Positions 1 to 7,225 of a stretch of DNA of 12,164 nucleotides are shown piece after piece (position 1 is the first letter of the stretch; each line of letters opens with the position of its first letter). Under the pieces are notes generated by a model. It was not told the DNA's origin. It worked only from the letters and a program-made list of their open reading frames with translations, and made no database searches. The DNA comes from an uncultured Bacilli bacterium (lineage in GTDB: Bacteria; Bacillota_I; Bacilli_A; RF39; UBA660), in contig CALWAJ010000038.1 in the NCBI GenBank assembly GCA_944373065.1, positions 1 to 12,164 on the forward strand. Direction: 5' to 3'. The translations under genes were made by a program, and so were the position numbers.

Positions 1-75
1 GCAAGTACTAAAATATAAAAAAACTAGATTTTATCTAGGGTTGCAAGGATTTTTATATCAAAACTGTCAAACTAG

Positions 76-231
76 GGTGATGGAACGACCTATGAAATAG
101 AAGTAACAGTCATAAGTAATCCTGTTACAAACAGTGCTTTATATATAGGAATAGGACTTGTCTTAATACCAATACTTGTAACAGGTGCATATATAACCTA
201 TAGAATAAAGAATGTTGCTAAAGATAATTAA
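76..231 (+). pseudogene. Broken 3' end of a surface-protein-like gene with a sorting-signal-like tail
   Basis: The frame ending at the TAA at 229-231 is open only back to a stop at 73-75. It reads as a short polar stretch, then NPVTN (118-132), a hydrophobic segment of roughly 22 residues (about 139-201) and a basic tail RIKNVAKDN. This is the layout of a C-terminal anchor of a Gram-positive surface protein. NPVTN resembles the NPQTN signal of sortase B, but no LPXTG is present, so it may only be a membrane anchor. There is no start codon with a ribosome binding site. All three forward frames are interrupted between 1 and 100. The upstream frames could be joined by removing one G from each of two CTAGGG sites (38-40 and 75-77), which would extend the protein to the window edge. 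It is either a frameshifted gene tail or an isolated fragment; the rest lies outside the window. Confidence 0.5.
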
Positions 232-260
232 ACTGGTATATTTTTTACCAGTTTTATTTG
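230..260 (+). terminator. Intrinsic terminator after the surface-protein fragment
   Basis: Perfect 9-bp stem AAACTGGTA (230-238) with TACCAGTTT (246-254), a T-rich 7-nt loop, and a short T-rich tail. It starts inside the stop codon of the preceding fragment, so it ends that transcript and separates it from the glycosyltransferase operon. Confidence 0.75.
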
Positions 261-286
261 CTTAAACAGTAAAATTAATATATACT
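258..286 (+). promoter_or_regulatory. Sigma-A type promoter of the glycosyltransferase operon
   Basis: A -35 box TTGCTT (258-263), a 17-bp spacer and a -10 box TATACT (281-286) lie just downstream of the terminator and about 24 bp before the start codon at 310. The ribosome binding site AGGAGG is at 296-301, so the 5' untranslated region would be very short. Confidence 0.6.
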
Positions 287-309
287 TAGAGTAATAGGAG
301 GACTTGCTT

Positions 310-1458
310 ATGAATAAAAAGATACTTATACTTGCTCTACATTTAGGTTATGGTGGTGTTGAAAAGTCAATTACATCACTTGCTAATTTACTTGCTAATA
401 ATAATTATGAAGTTGAAATAGCATCTATTTATAAACTTTATGATAAACCTGTTTTTGATATTTCTGAAAAGGTTAAAATAACTTATTTGTTGCCTTCTAA
501 ACTTGTACCTAATCGGAAGGAATGGAATGAGGCATTACATAATATTAGACCTGTTAGCTTAGTTAAAGAATCTGTTAAAAGTATTGAAGTTTTATATAAA
601 AAACGTAGGGAGATGGCTAATTATATAAAAAGAACTAAAGCAGATGTTATTATTTCTACAAGAATATTTTTAAATCAATTAGTTAGTCTTTATGCACCTG
701 TTAATACAGTTAAAATAGCTTGGGAACATAATCATCATCATAATGATATGAAATATGCTACTGATGTTATTAATAGTGCTAAAGACTTGGATTATTTAGT
801 TTTAGTTTCTAAAGACTTGGAAAAGTTTTATAAACATAAGATGTTAAATTATTCATGTAAATGTGTTTATATTCCTAATGTTTTAGAAAATATTCCTAAG
901 ACTAAAAGTCCTCTTACAGGTAAAGAATTAATTTCTGTAGGACGTCTTGCTAAAGAAAAAGGATTTTTAGATTTGTTAAATATATATAAAAACTTAAAGG
1001 ATAATGGGTTTAATTGGCATTTAAATATAGTAGGAGATGGTGATGAGAAAGAAAATCTAGAGAAATATATTAAAGATAATAATTTAACTCGTGATGTTAC
1101 TTTACATGGCTTTAAAAATAGTAAAGAAATAGAAAAGTTAATGCATAAGTCTAGTATTTATGTTATGACTAGTTATACAGAGAGCTTTGGAATAGTTTTA
1201 CTTGAAGCGATGAGTAATGGACTTCCTTGTCTTGCTTTTGATAGTGCTGAAGGAGCTAGGGAAATAATTACTTCTGGTTATGATGGATATTTAATTAAAC
1301 ATAGAAATTTTAAAGCAATGGAGAAAAAGATTCTTGATTTGGCTAAAGATATAGATAAACGTAAAGAATTAGGTAATAATGGAAGAAAAGAAGTAAAGAA
1401 ATATATGAGTGATAGTGTAATTAAAGCTTGGGAAAAACTTATCTTAAAGGGGGAATAG
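310..1458 (+). CDS. GT4-family glycosyltransferase
   Basis: Likely a retaining glycosyltransferase that transfers a sugar from a nucleotide-sugar donor to a lipid-linked or surface-polysaccharide acceptor on the inner face of the membrane. The protein has 382 residues, normal for GT4 enzymes of GT-B fold. The N-terminal domain opens with ILILALHLGYGGVEKS (about 5-20), the glycine-rich acceptor-side loop. The C-terminal domain shows SVGRLAKEKG (about 209-218) and ESFGIVLLEAMSNGLP (291-306), which holds the E-x7-E pair (E291, E299) that contacts the donor. The ATG at 310 is preferred over an in-frame TTG at 304 because AGGAGG (296-301) is 8 nt from the ATG but only 2 nt from the TTG. The next gene starts 3 nt after the stop, so the two are in one operon. 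The sugar specificity cannot be read from sequence. Confidence 0.85.
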   Translation: MNKKILILALHLGYGGVEKSITSLANLLANNNYEVEIASIYKLYDKPVFDISEKVKITYLLPSKLVPNRKEWNEALHNIRPVSLVKESVKSIEVLYKKRREMANYIKRTKADVIISTRIFLNQLVSLYAPVNTVKIAWEHNHHHNDMKYATDVINSAKDLDYLVLVSKDLEKFYKHKMLNYSCKCVYIPNVLENIPKTKSPLTGKELISVGRLAKEKGFLDLLNIYKNLKDNGFNWHLNIVGDGDEKENLEKYIKDNNLTRDVTLHGFKNSKEIEKLMHKSSIYVMTSYTESFGIVLLEAMSNGLPCLAFDSAEGAREIITSGYDGYLIKHRNFKAMEKKILDLAKDIDKRKELGNNGRKEVKKYMSDSVIKAWEKLILKGE

Positions 1459-1461
1459 TTT

Positions 1462-1935
1462 ATGAAAAGAGTTATGTTTATATCTAGTACAGGGGGACAT
1501 TTAAATGAATTGTTACAACTTAAGAGTATCTTTAATAATTATGAATATTCATTAATAACAGAGAAAACTGATGCTAATAGAAAGTTAAAAAAGCAATATA
1601 AAAATGTAAACTATTTAATATATGGTACTAAAGATCATATGTTATCTTATCCTTTTAAATTACTGGCTAATTGCTTTATTAGTTTATTCCTTTATTTCAA
1701 ATATCATCCAGATTATATCATTACTACAGGGGCTCATACAGCAGGACCAATGTGCTCAATTGGACGTATTTTTGGAAGTAAAGTAATATATATAGAAACT
1801 TTTGCTAATATTCATTCTAAAACAGTGACAGGAGTACTCTTTTATAAATTTCATATCGCTAATCTTTTCATAGTGCAATGGCCTAGTATGTTAAAACTAT
1901 ATCCTAAAGCGATATGTGGAGGGTGGTGTTTTTAA
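1462..1935 (+). CDS. Alg14-like glycosyltransferase subunit (PssD/CpsF type)
   Basis: This 157-residue protein matches the Alg14 family (PssD, CpsF, EpsE-like), the membrane-anchoring and acceptor-binding half of a two-part glycosyltransferase. The N-terminus carries the family motif SSTGGHLNE (about 8-16). A hydrophobic stretch near 64-80 fits peripheral membrane attachment. ITTGAHTAGP (87-96) and YIETFANIHSKTVTG (110-124) are typical of the second half of the family. The ribosome binding site AAAGGGGG lies inside the end of the preceding gene, 8 nt from the ATG. Its stop overlaps the next gene's start by one base (TAATG), which suggests translational coupling and 1:1 production with the Alg13-like partner. 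The pair together probably adds one sugar to a lipid-linked polysaccharide intermediate. Confidence 0.85.
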   Translation: MKRVMFISSTGGHLNELLQLKSIFNNYEYSLITEKTDANRKLKKQYKNVNYLIYGTKDHMLSYPFKLLANCFISLFLYFKYHPDYIITTGAHTAGPMCSIGRIFGSKVIYIETFANIHSKTVTGVLFYKFHIANLFIVQWPSMLKLYPKAICGGWCF

Positions 1936-2732
1936 TGATTTTGGTAACACTTGGAACTCAAGATAAGAGTTTTAAAAGATTACTTGATGCTATTAGTAAA
2001 GAAATAGATAAAGGTACAATTAAAGATAAAGTTGTTGTTCAAGCAGGTTATACTAAATATAAAAATGATAAGATGGAAATATTTTCTAGCTTACCTAGTG
2101 ATGAGTTAGAAGAATTAATTAAAAAAGCAGATCTTATTATTACTCATGGAGGAGTAGGTAGTATATTAACGGCTTTAAAATATAAAAAGAAAGTAATTGT
2201 GGCTCCTAGACTTTCTAAATATAATGAACATACTAACGATCATCAAAAGGAAATAACTAAAGAATTTGCTAAAGAAGGGTATATCCTTCCTTTAAATGAC
2301 TTTAATAAATTAGATAAAGTAATAGAAAAAAGCAAGAAGTTTATTCCTAAAGAATATAAAAGTAATAATGAAAACTTTAAAAAATTAATAACTGATTATA
2401 TTGATGATACTAATCATATTAGTTGGTATAATCGTGATAAATTTGTTATTTTAACATCACTTATAAATTTCCTTATCTTTATTATCTTGCTTAAATTAAA
2501 TATCAATGTATATTTAGACTTTACTATTTCCTATTTGATATCTTGTTTTATTATAATCCTTTTTAAAGTAGATAAACTAAATAATAAATTAACAGCATTT
2601 TGTTGTTTCTACCTTATTGAAGGTTTATCATTACTACTTGCATCCAACTTATATATCAACTTTGTTGTTGCTAAACTTTTTATAAATATTTTATGTATTA
2701 TTATTTATCATTTTCTTACGAAAAAAGTTTGA
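1935..2732 (+). CDS. Alg13-like catalytic glycosyltransferase subunit fused to a GtrA-like membrane domain
   Basis: Residues 1-155 are an Alg13/PssE/CpsG-type domain, the donor-binding catalytic half that works with the Alg14-like protein encoded just upstream. Visible motifs are VTLGTQ (4-9), ITHGGVGS (69-76) and NDHQ (101-104). Family members usually end near 160 residues, but this protein has 265. Residues about 170-265 form four predicted membrane helices (about 171-187, 194-211, 219-237, 243-261) ending in a basic KK. The helix spacing resembles GtrA/DPMS-type flippase-associated domains, but that assignment is an inference from pattern only. The start is the ATG at 1935, overlapping the previous stop as TAATG; an in-frame ATG at 1914 lies inside the upstream gene and would add seven non-family residues. 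A GGAGGG site precedes it at 1918-1923. The stop at 2730-2732 overlaps the rplU promoter -35 box. Confidence 0.8.
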   Translation: MILVTLGTQDKSFKRLLDAISKEIDKGTIKDKVVVQAGYTKYKNDKMEIFSSLPSDELEELIKKADLIITHGGVGSILTALKYKKKVIVAPRLSKYNEHTNDHQKEITKEFAKEGYILPLNDFNKLDKVIEKSKKFIPKEYKSNNENFKKLITDYIDDTNHISWYNRDKFVILTSLINFLIFIILLKLNINVYLDFTISYLISCFIIILFKVDKLNNKLTAFCCFYLIEGLSLLLASNLYINFVVAKLFINILCIIIYHFLTKKV

Positions 2733-2757
2733 CTGTTAGAAAAAAATATGTTAGAAT
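2729..2757 (+). promoter_or_regulatory. Sigma-A promoter of the rplU operon
   Basis: TTGACT (-35, 2729-2734), a 17-bp spacer and TAGAAT (-10, 2752-2757). The -35 box overlaps the stop codon of the glycosyltransferase gene. Transcription would start near 2764, at the base of the first leader stem. Confidence 0.8.
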
Positions 2758-2763
2758 CATAGT

Positions 2764-2878
2764 GTTTGTAGCTTGATATACCTCGTATTTAAGCTGTAAA
2801 CCGCATTGAAGAGGTAGAAATTACTAAATAGAGTAATACCTTAAAAGCGAGTCTTTAGTTAAAGAAGGAGGTTAAAAA
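2764..2878 (+). promoter_or_regulatory. L21-type ribosomal protein leader (structured 5' UTR of rplU)
   Basis: A leader of about 115 nt separates the promoter from rplU. Stem P1 pairs 2764-2774 with 2791-2801: all 11 positions pair, two of them G-U. The P1 loop holds TACCTC (2779-2784), complementary to GAGGTA at 2811-2816, so a pseudoknot is possible. AGGTA (2812-2816) could instead pair with TACCT (2837-2841) in a second hairpin closed by TTAC/GTAA. The ribosome binding site GAGGT (2868-2872) is also complementary to the P1 loop. Firmicutes are known to have an L21 leader family thought to give autogenous control by L21. This leader has the right place and size; membership was not tested against a covariance model. 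Confidence 0.65.
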
Positions 2879-3181
2879 ATGTACGCAGTAATTAAAGTTG
2901 GTGGAAAGCAATATCGTGTTAGCGAAGGTGATGAAATTTTCGTAGAAAAAATTAATGCTAATAGTGATGATGTTGTTACTTTTGATCAAGTTTTAATGCT
3001 TGATTCTAAAGTTGGTTCCCCTTATTTAAAAGATGTAACAGTAGAAGGTGTAGTTGTTAAAAACGGTAAAGCTAAGAAAATACGTGTTTTTAAATATAAA
3101 AACAAATCAAGAAGCAACCGTAAAACTCAAGGACATAGACAACCTTATACAAAAATTAGAATTACAAAAATTAATGGTTAA
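2879..3181 (+). CDS. rplU: 50S ribosomal protein L21 (bL21)
   Basis: A 100-residue protein, close to the usual 102-104 of bL21, which binds 23S rRNA in the large subunit. The N-terminus MYAVIKVGGKQYRV is the family signature. The basic C-terminal part, with KYKNKSRSNRKTQGHRQPYTKI, matches the rRNA-binding end. The ATG has AAGGAGG (2865-2871) 7 nt upstream. It heads the classic low-GC Gram-positive operon rplU-prp-rpmA; prp begins 2 nt after the stop. Expression is probably autoregulated through the leader just upstream. Confidence 0.97.
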   Translation: MYAVIKVGGKQYRVSEGDEIFVEKINANSDDVVTFDQVLMLDSKVGSPYLKDVTVEGVVVKNGKAKKIRVFKYKNKSRSNRKTQGHRQPYTKIRITKING

Positions 3182-3183
3182 TT

Positions 3184-3486
3184 ATGGTTAGAGTAAAAGT
3201 CGAAAAAAATAATGGTTATTTTGAAAAGATAAGTATCTTAGGACATGCAATGTATGATGAATATGGTAAAGATATTGTCTGTAGTGCTATTAGTTCTATT
3301 GTAACTACTACTATTAATGGTATCTTGACTATTGATAAGAACACTATTACTTATCTTGCTTCTAGTAAAGGTTTAACTATAAAAGTATTAAGTAAAGATA
3401 GAGTTACTCAAGCTTTACTTAAAAATATGGTTAAATTGCTTAAAGAATTAGAACTAAAATATAAAGAAAATATCGAAGTAAAGTAA
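3184..3486 (+). CDS. prp: Ribosomal-processing cysteine protease Prp
   Basis: This 100-residue protein (YsxB/DUF464 family) is the cysteine protease that removes the N-terminal extension of L27 in Firmicutes and relatives. The catalytic pair is visible: His21 in GHAMYDEYG and Cys33 in DIVCSAISS, with the family's conserved Asp30. The expected substrate is encoded 12 nt downstream and carries the matching cleavage motif. The ATG lies 2 nt after the rplU stop with no clear ribosome binding site, so translation probably depends on coupling to rplU. That fits a processing enzyme needed in smaller amounts than the ribosomal proteins on either side. Confidence 0.93.
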   Translation: MVRVKVEKNNGYFEKISILGHAMYDEYGKDIVCSAISSIVTTTINGILTIDKNTITYLASSKGLTIKVLSKDRVTQALLKNMVKLLKELELKYKENIEVK

Positions 3487-3498
3487 GGAGGGACTAAA

Positions 3499-3792
3499 GT
3501 GAAATTTTTAGAATTAAATATTCAAGCTTTCGCTCATAAAAAAGGACAAAGTTCTACTTCTAATGGACGTGACTCTATTGGTCGTAGATTAGGTGCTAAA
3601 GCTAGCGATGGTGAATTTATAACTGCTGGTAGTATAATTTATCGTCAAAGAGGTACAAAAATATTCCCAGGTGTTAATGTAAAACGTGGAAATGACGATA
3701 CTTTATATGCTACTGTATCAGGAATTGTTAAATTTGAACGTAAAGGAAGAGATAAGAAACAAGTTTCTGTTTATCCTTTAGAAAGTAATTAG
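3499..3792 (+). CDS. rpmA: 50S ribosomal protein L27 (bL27) with Prp-cleaved N-terminal extension
   Basis: A 97-residue bL27. The N-terminus MKFLELNIQAFAHKKG contains the extension typical of Firmicutes, where Prp cuts between the Ala and the HKKG/SKKG sequence (here after Ala12). Cleavage frees the N-terminus that reaches the peptidyl transferase centre. The body shows SSTSNGRDSIGRRLGAK and GTKIFPGVNVKRG, both standard for L27. The motif differs slightly from the common LNLQFFA form: INxQxFA here is LNIQAFA, with Ala replacing the first Phe. The start is GTG at 3499, with AAGGAGGG (3485-3492) overlapping the prp stop. A strong terminator follows 2 nt after the stop. Confidence 0.96.
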   Translation: MKFLELNIQAFAHKKGQSSTSNGRDSIGRRLGAKASDGEFITAGSIIYRQRGTKIFPGVNVKRGNDDTLYATVSGIVKFERKGRDKKQVSVYPLESN

Positions 3793-3794
3793 TA

Positions 3795-3832
3795 GAAAAG
3801 AGAGTTAATTTTGTAAACTCTCTTTTCTTTTC
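3795..3832 (+). terminator. Intrinsic terminator of the rplU-prp-rpmA operon
   Basis: Perfect 12-bp stem GAAAAGAGAGTT (3795-3806) with AACTCTCTTTTC (3816-3827), a 9-nt loop, and a T-rich tail. Confidence 0.88.
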
Positions 3833-3845
3833 AATCTAATTAAGT

Positions 3846-3862
3846 TATAATTTAATTATAAA
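3846..3862 (+). promoter_or_regulatory. Probable promoter region of deoD (-10 boxes only)
   Basis: Two possible -10 boxes, TATAAT (3846-3851) and TATAAA (3857-3862), lie between the rpmA terminator and the deoD leader hairpin. Neither has a good -35 box at 16-18 bp, so the promoter is weak, needs an activator, or the choice is wrong. Confidence 0.4.
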
Positions 3863-3870
3863 GTGTTAAT

Positions 3871-3916
3871 AGGGATTGTAAAAATAATTAGCATTTTTAC
3901 GATTCCTTTTGTTTTT
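3871..3916 (+). terminator. Terminator-like hairpin in the deoD leader (possible attenuator)
   Basis: AGGGATTGTAAAAAT (3871-3885) pairs with ATTTTTACGATTCCT (3893-3907): 15 pairs including two G-U, with a 7-nt loop. It is followed by TTTTGTTTTT-like sequence (3908-3916). The T tract runs straight into the deoD ribosome binding site AGGAGG (3917-3922). A terminator already ends the rpmA operon at 3795-3832, so this second one sits in the leader of deoD and may control it. Confidence 0.6.
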
Positions 3917-3926
3917 AGGAGGTTTT

Positions 3927-4643
3927 ATGACAGCACATATAGAAAGTAAAAAAGAAGATATTGCTAAAAAAGTTATTATGCCAGGAGATCCTATGCGAGC
4001 TAAGTATATTGCAGATAATTTTTTAACTGATTGTAAATTAGTAAACAATGTAAGGGGAATGCTTGGTTTTACTGGTTATTATAAAAATAACCTAGTAACT
4101 ATTTTTGCCTCAGGAATGGGTTCACCATCAATAGGAATATATGCATATGAACTTTATCATTTTTATGATGTAGATACAATTATTAGAATAGGGACATGTG
4201 GAGCGGGAGTTCCTGAAGTTAGACTTAAAAATATAGTAATTGCTAGTGAAGCTTATACTTTAAGTAGTTTTCCAAAATTATTTTTTGATGATGATAGTAA
4301 AAACTTTTTATCAGATAAAACAATTAATAGTAAATTAGAATTAATTGCCAAACAACATAATTTAAAAACATTTAAAGGTAAGATAATAACTAGTGATATA
4401 TTCGATCCTTATGTAGATAAAAAAAGATATTTAAAACTATATCCGGAAGATAAATATCTTGCTTATGAAATGGAAACGGCAACATTATTCTGTCTTGCTA
4501 AAAATCTTAATAAAAAAGCAGCATGTATCCTCACTGTTGTAGATAATGAATTTGCTAATGAAAGTTTATCTAGTGAAGATAGAGAAAAGAGTCTTGATGA
4601 GATGATAAAATTAAGTCTTGATACATTAGTTGAATTAGATTAA
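3927..4643 (+). CDS. deoD: Purine nucleoside phosphorylase, DeoD type
   Basis: A 238-residue hexameric-type phosphorylase that splits purine (deoxy)nucleosides with phosphate into free base and (deoxy)ribose 1-phosphate, in cytosolic purine salvage. Family features: His4 in the N-terminal TAHI (reaches the neighbouring active site in this family), MPGDPMRAKYIA (18-29, phosphate-binding Gly20 and Arg24), VRGMLGFTG (42-50), RIGTCGA (87-93), the nucleoside-binding EMETATLF (181-188), catalytic Asp206 in VVDNEF, and Arg219. The length matches the 239-residue E. coli enzyme. The ATG at 3927 is chosen over an in-frame TTG at 3909 because it restores the family N-terminus and follows AGGAGG, although the spacing (4 nt) is short. 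A hairpin with a T tract lies directly upstream. It stands 39 nt before yfmF with no clear terminator, so readthrough is likely. Confidence 0.95.
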   Translation: MTAHIESKKEDIAKKVIMPGDPMRAKYIADNFLTDCKLVNNVRGMLGFTGYYKNNLVTIFASGMGSPSIGIYAYELYHFYDVDTIIRIGTCGAGVPEVRLKNIVIASEAYTLSSFPKLFFDDDSKNFLSDKTINSKLELIAKQHNLKTFKGKIITSDIFDPYVDKKRYLKLYPEDKYLAYEMETATLFCLAKNLNKKAACILTVVDNEFANESLSSEDREKSLDEMIKLSLDTLVELD

Positions 4644-4682
4644 AATAATAGAGCATACTAAGGATTGAGATGAGGTGTAAAA

Positions 4683-5942
4683 ATGATAGAATATAAAAGA
4701 AAAGAGCAAGGTTCTTATAATCTTCATATTATTAAAACAGATTTGTTTAAGACTATTACCGTTAAAATTTTTTTTAGAGAAGAAGCTTTAAAAGAAAATA
4801 TAACGAAAAGAAATTTTCTAAGTAGAATAATGATGCTTTCTACTAATGATTATCAAAGTAAAGTTGAACTTACTAAAGCTTTGCAGAATCTATATGCTGC
4901 TCAAATTTCAGCGACAAATAGAAGGTTAGGTAATTATTTAGATACTTCTTTTAGTCTTAGAGTTTTGCATGATAAATATACAGAAGAAGGTAACTTTAAA
5001 AAAAGCTTAGAACTATTAAATTCTGTTATATTAAATCCTAAAGCTGATAATAATTCTTTTAATGAGAAAGAGTTTTCAATAGTTTATGAAGAATATAAAG
5101 CAGATTTAAATACTTTAGTAGAAGATAAGATGACTTATGCTTTGATTAGAGGAATGGAATCTACAAGTTCTAATGTTACTTCTTATAGAAGTATTGGTTA
5201 TTTAGAAGACTTAGAGAAAATAACTGAACAAAATTTATATGCCTACTATAAAGAGATGATTAAACATAATTTTTTGGATATCTTTGTTTTAGGAAATGTT
5301 GATGAAGTAGAGATAACTAATCTTTTTAGGGAAGTCTTTAACTTTGATACTTTTAAAAAGAAACAGGTTGAAGCTAGAGTTATAGAGCCTAAGAAAATTA
5401 GTACTAAGAAAGTTATAGAAAAAATAACAGCAGAGCAAGATAATTTAGTTATAACTTTAAGTACTTTAGGATTAACAGATTATGAGAGAAATTATCCATT
5501 ATCACTATTCAATACAATATTAGGTGGAGGTAGCGAATCCTTATTATTTAAAGAAGTAAGAGAGAAAAATTCTTTAGCTTATACTATTTCTAGTACTCCT
5601 AATAAATTAGATAATCTAATTATTATTAGAGGTGGTATTACATCTAATAAGAGTGAAGAAGCGATAAAACTAATAAAGAAAATACTTAAAGACCTTGCTA
5701 ATGGTCATATTAGTGATGAACTTTTAGATAAAGCGAAAGAATATTATACAAGTGCTATTGATGATATTATAGAAAGTTCTTTTCAAATGATAGAAAGTTA
5801 TTATATGATGGAACTTTTAGGAGTAGATGATTTAGAAACTAAAAGAAAGAAGATGCTAAAAGTAACTAAAGAAGAAGTAGTAGTAGTGGCTAAAAAGACT
5901 AAACTTAATACAATTTACATATTAAAAGGGGAGAATGAGTGA
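4683..5942 (+). CDS. yfmF: YfmF-like M16-family protein (EF-P modification-associated, non-catalytic partner)
   Basis: A 419-residue two-domain M16 (insulinase/processing-peptidase) homologue. The first domain lacks the HxxEH zinc motif where the partner has it (near 45-55). The second domain has the G-rich and R/Y elements of substrate-binding subunits: GGGSESLLF (281-289), then Arg293 and Tyr300 in EVREKNSLAY. This is the division of labour seen in heterodimeric M16B peptidases, with the catalytic zinc protein encoded next door. In Bacillus subtilis the corresponding pair (ymfF/ymfH; called YfmF/YfmH in NCBI product names) is linked to 5-aminopentanol modification of elongation factor P; the exact step is unclear. 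The ribosome binding site GAGGTG (4672-4677) lies 5 nt from the ATG. Its TGA stop overlaps the next gene's start. Confidence 0.85.
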   Translation: MIEYKRKEQGSYNLHIIKTDLFKTITVKIFFREEALKENITKRNFLSRIMMLSTNDYQSKVELTKALQNLYAAQISATNRRLGNYLDTSFSLRVLHDKYTEEGNFKKSLELLNSVILNPKADNNSFNEKEFSIVYEEYKADLNTLVEDKMTYALIRGMESTSSNVTSYRSIGYLEDLEKITEQNLYAYYKEMIKHNFLDIFVLGNVDEVEITNLFREVFNFDTFKKKQVEARVIEPKKISTKKVIEKITAEQDNLVITLSTLGLTDYERNYPLSLFNTILGGGSESLLFKEVREKNSLAYTISSTPNKLDNLIIIRGGITSNKSEEAIKLIKKILKDLANGHISDELLDKAKEYYTSAIDDIIESSFQMIESYYMMELLGVDDLETKRKKMLKVTKEEVVVVAKKTKLNTIYILKGENE

Positions 5943-7225
5943 TGGATAAGCTAGAATTAAAAGATGTTGATAAAACTATATATAAAGAAGTTTTGGATAA
6001 TGGATTATTATTAATAGTTATTCCTAATGAAAAGATAAGTAAAAAGAAAAATTATTACTTTAATTATGGTACTTATTATGGAGCTTTAACTAATGATTTT
6101 GTTCCTTTGGGAAGTAGTAAAATGACTAAATTTCCTAATGGTATTGCTCATTTTCTTGAACATAAAATGTTTGAAAGTGAAGATGTTAGCCCTTTTGATT
6201 TTTATGCTAAGTCAGGTAGTTATGTTAATGCTTTTACTAGTTATAAAGCGACATGTTATGTAGTTACTGGTAATAAGAAAATGAAAGATAATTTAGAGTT
6301 TCTTTTAACTTTTGTTAATACTCCTTATTTTACAGATGAGAATGTCTTAAAAGAACAAGGTATTATTATTGAAGAAGCGGCTATGAATGATGATAATCCT
6401 GATTACTTGATATATAGAACTCTTAGTCGTAATTTATATAAAGAACTTCCTTATAATACACCTATATTAGGTGATGCTAGTAGTATTAAGAAAATTACTA
6501 AAGATGATTTGTATCAGTGTTATAATACCTTTTATAGACCTAATAATATGTTTTTAGTTGTTGGAGGAGCAGTAGATCCTTATGAAGTTAGTAAAATAGT
6601 TAATAATACTTTAGATAATTTTTCTTTTGATAATAAAAAGAATATTAAGAGAAAAGAATATAAAGAGCCTTTAAAAGTAGTTAAAAGTTATGAATTATTA
6701 GATATAGATGTAAAGGTTAGTAAACTTGCTTTAGGTTATAAAATGGATAGAAATAGATTTTCTATTAAAAGTAATGTGCTTTTAGATTTATATCTTAATA
6801 TGATTGCATCACTATGTTTTGGTTCTAGCTCTTTATTTAAAGAAATGATAAGGGAAAAGAAATTAGTTAGTAGAAGTGGTTATTACTTTCAAAATTTAGG
6901 TAACATTATTACTTTTAATGTAGAAGTAGATTCTTTTAATAATAAAGCTTATTTGGAAGAGTTGCATAAATATTTAAAGTCCTTAGATATTTTAGAAGAA
7001 GATTTAGAAAGAATGAAGAAAGTATGGATTTCTAGTGAGGTTATTAAAACTGATTATGCTGATAGTTTAGTTGATACAGTTGTTGATGATTTAATTAATT
7101 ATCATGAAGTAGTTACTAATAATGTAGAACTTATTAAGAGTATGAATATTGCTACGATGAGAGATGTTTTAAAAACATTGGATTTCACTAATGAAGCGAT
7201 TGTCGAAGTAAAGTGCGAAAAATAG
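5942..7225 (+). CDS. yfmH: YfmH-like M16-family zinc peptidase (EF-P modification-associated)
   Basis: The catalytic partner of the preceding protein, 427 residues. The inverted zinc motif HFLEH is at 70-74 (ligands His70 and His74, general base Glu73). The third ligand is probably Glu144 or Glu145 in GIIIEEAAMNDDNP, about 70 residues later as in other M16 enzymes. The conserved GSYVNAFTSYKATCYVV follows the motif. The start is the ATG at 5942, which overlaps the yfmF stop as TGATG; AAAAGGGGAG is 8 nt upstream. A GTG at 5939 is possible and would add one residue. Tight coupling suggests equal amounts of the two subunits. The usual B. subtilis neighbour ymfI (a short-chain reductase) is not present; rplS follows instead. 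Confidence 0.88.
   Translation: MDKLELKDVDKTIYKEVLDNGLLLIVIPNEKISKKKNYYFNYGTYYGALTNDFVPLGSSKMTKFPNGIAHFLEHKMFESEDVSPFDFYAKSGSYVNAFTSYKATCYVVTGNKKMKDNLEFLLTFVNTPYFTDENVLKEQGIIIEEAAMNDDNPDYLIYRTLSRNLYKELPYNTPILGDASSIKKITKDDLYQCYNTFYRPNNMFLVVGGAVDPYEVSKIVNNTLDNFSFDNKKNIKRKEYKEPLKVVKSYELLDIDVKVSKLALGYKMDRNRFSIKSNVLLDLYLNMIASLCFGSSSLFKEMIREKKLVSRSGYYFQNLGNIITFNVEVDSFNNKAYLEELHKYLKSLDILEEDLERMKKVWISSEVIKTDYADSLVDTVVDDLINYHEVVTNNVELIKSMNIATMRDVLKTLDFTNEAIVEVKCEK

Noticed and set aside
41..47. TTGCAAG also occurs here, like the arms of the second RhuM palindrome
   Set aside because: A 7-base match without a second arm; expected by chance in a window this size.
304..309. In-frame TTG upstream start for the GT4 gene
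   Set aside because: Only 2 nt from AGGAGG; the ATG at 310 has normal spacing.
1914..1934. Upstream ATG start for the Alg13-like gene
   Set aside because: It lies inside the Alg14-like gene and adds residues before the conserved MILVTLGTQ start; the TAATG overlap at 1935 is the better start.
3866..4048. Minus-strand open frame opposite the deoD leader and start
   Set aside because: Antisense shadow of the deoD start and its leader hairpin; no ribosome binding site or family resemblance.
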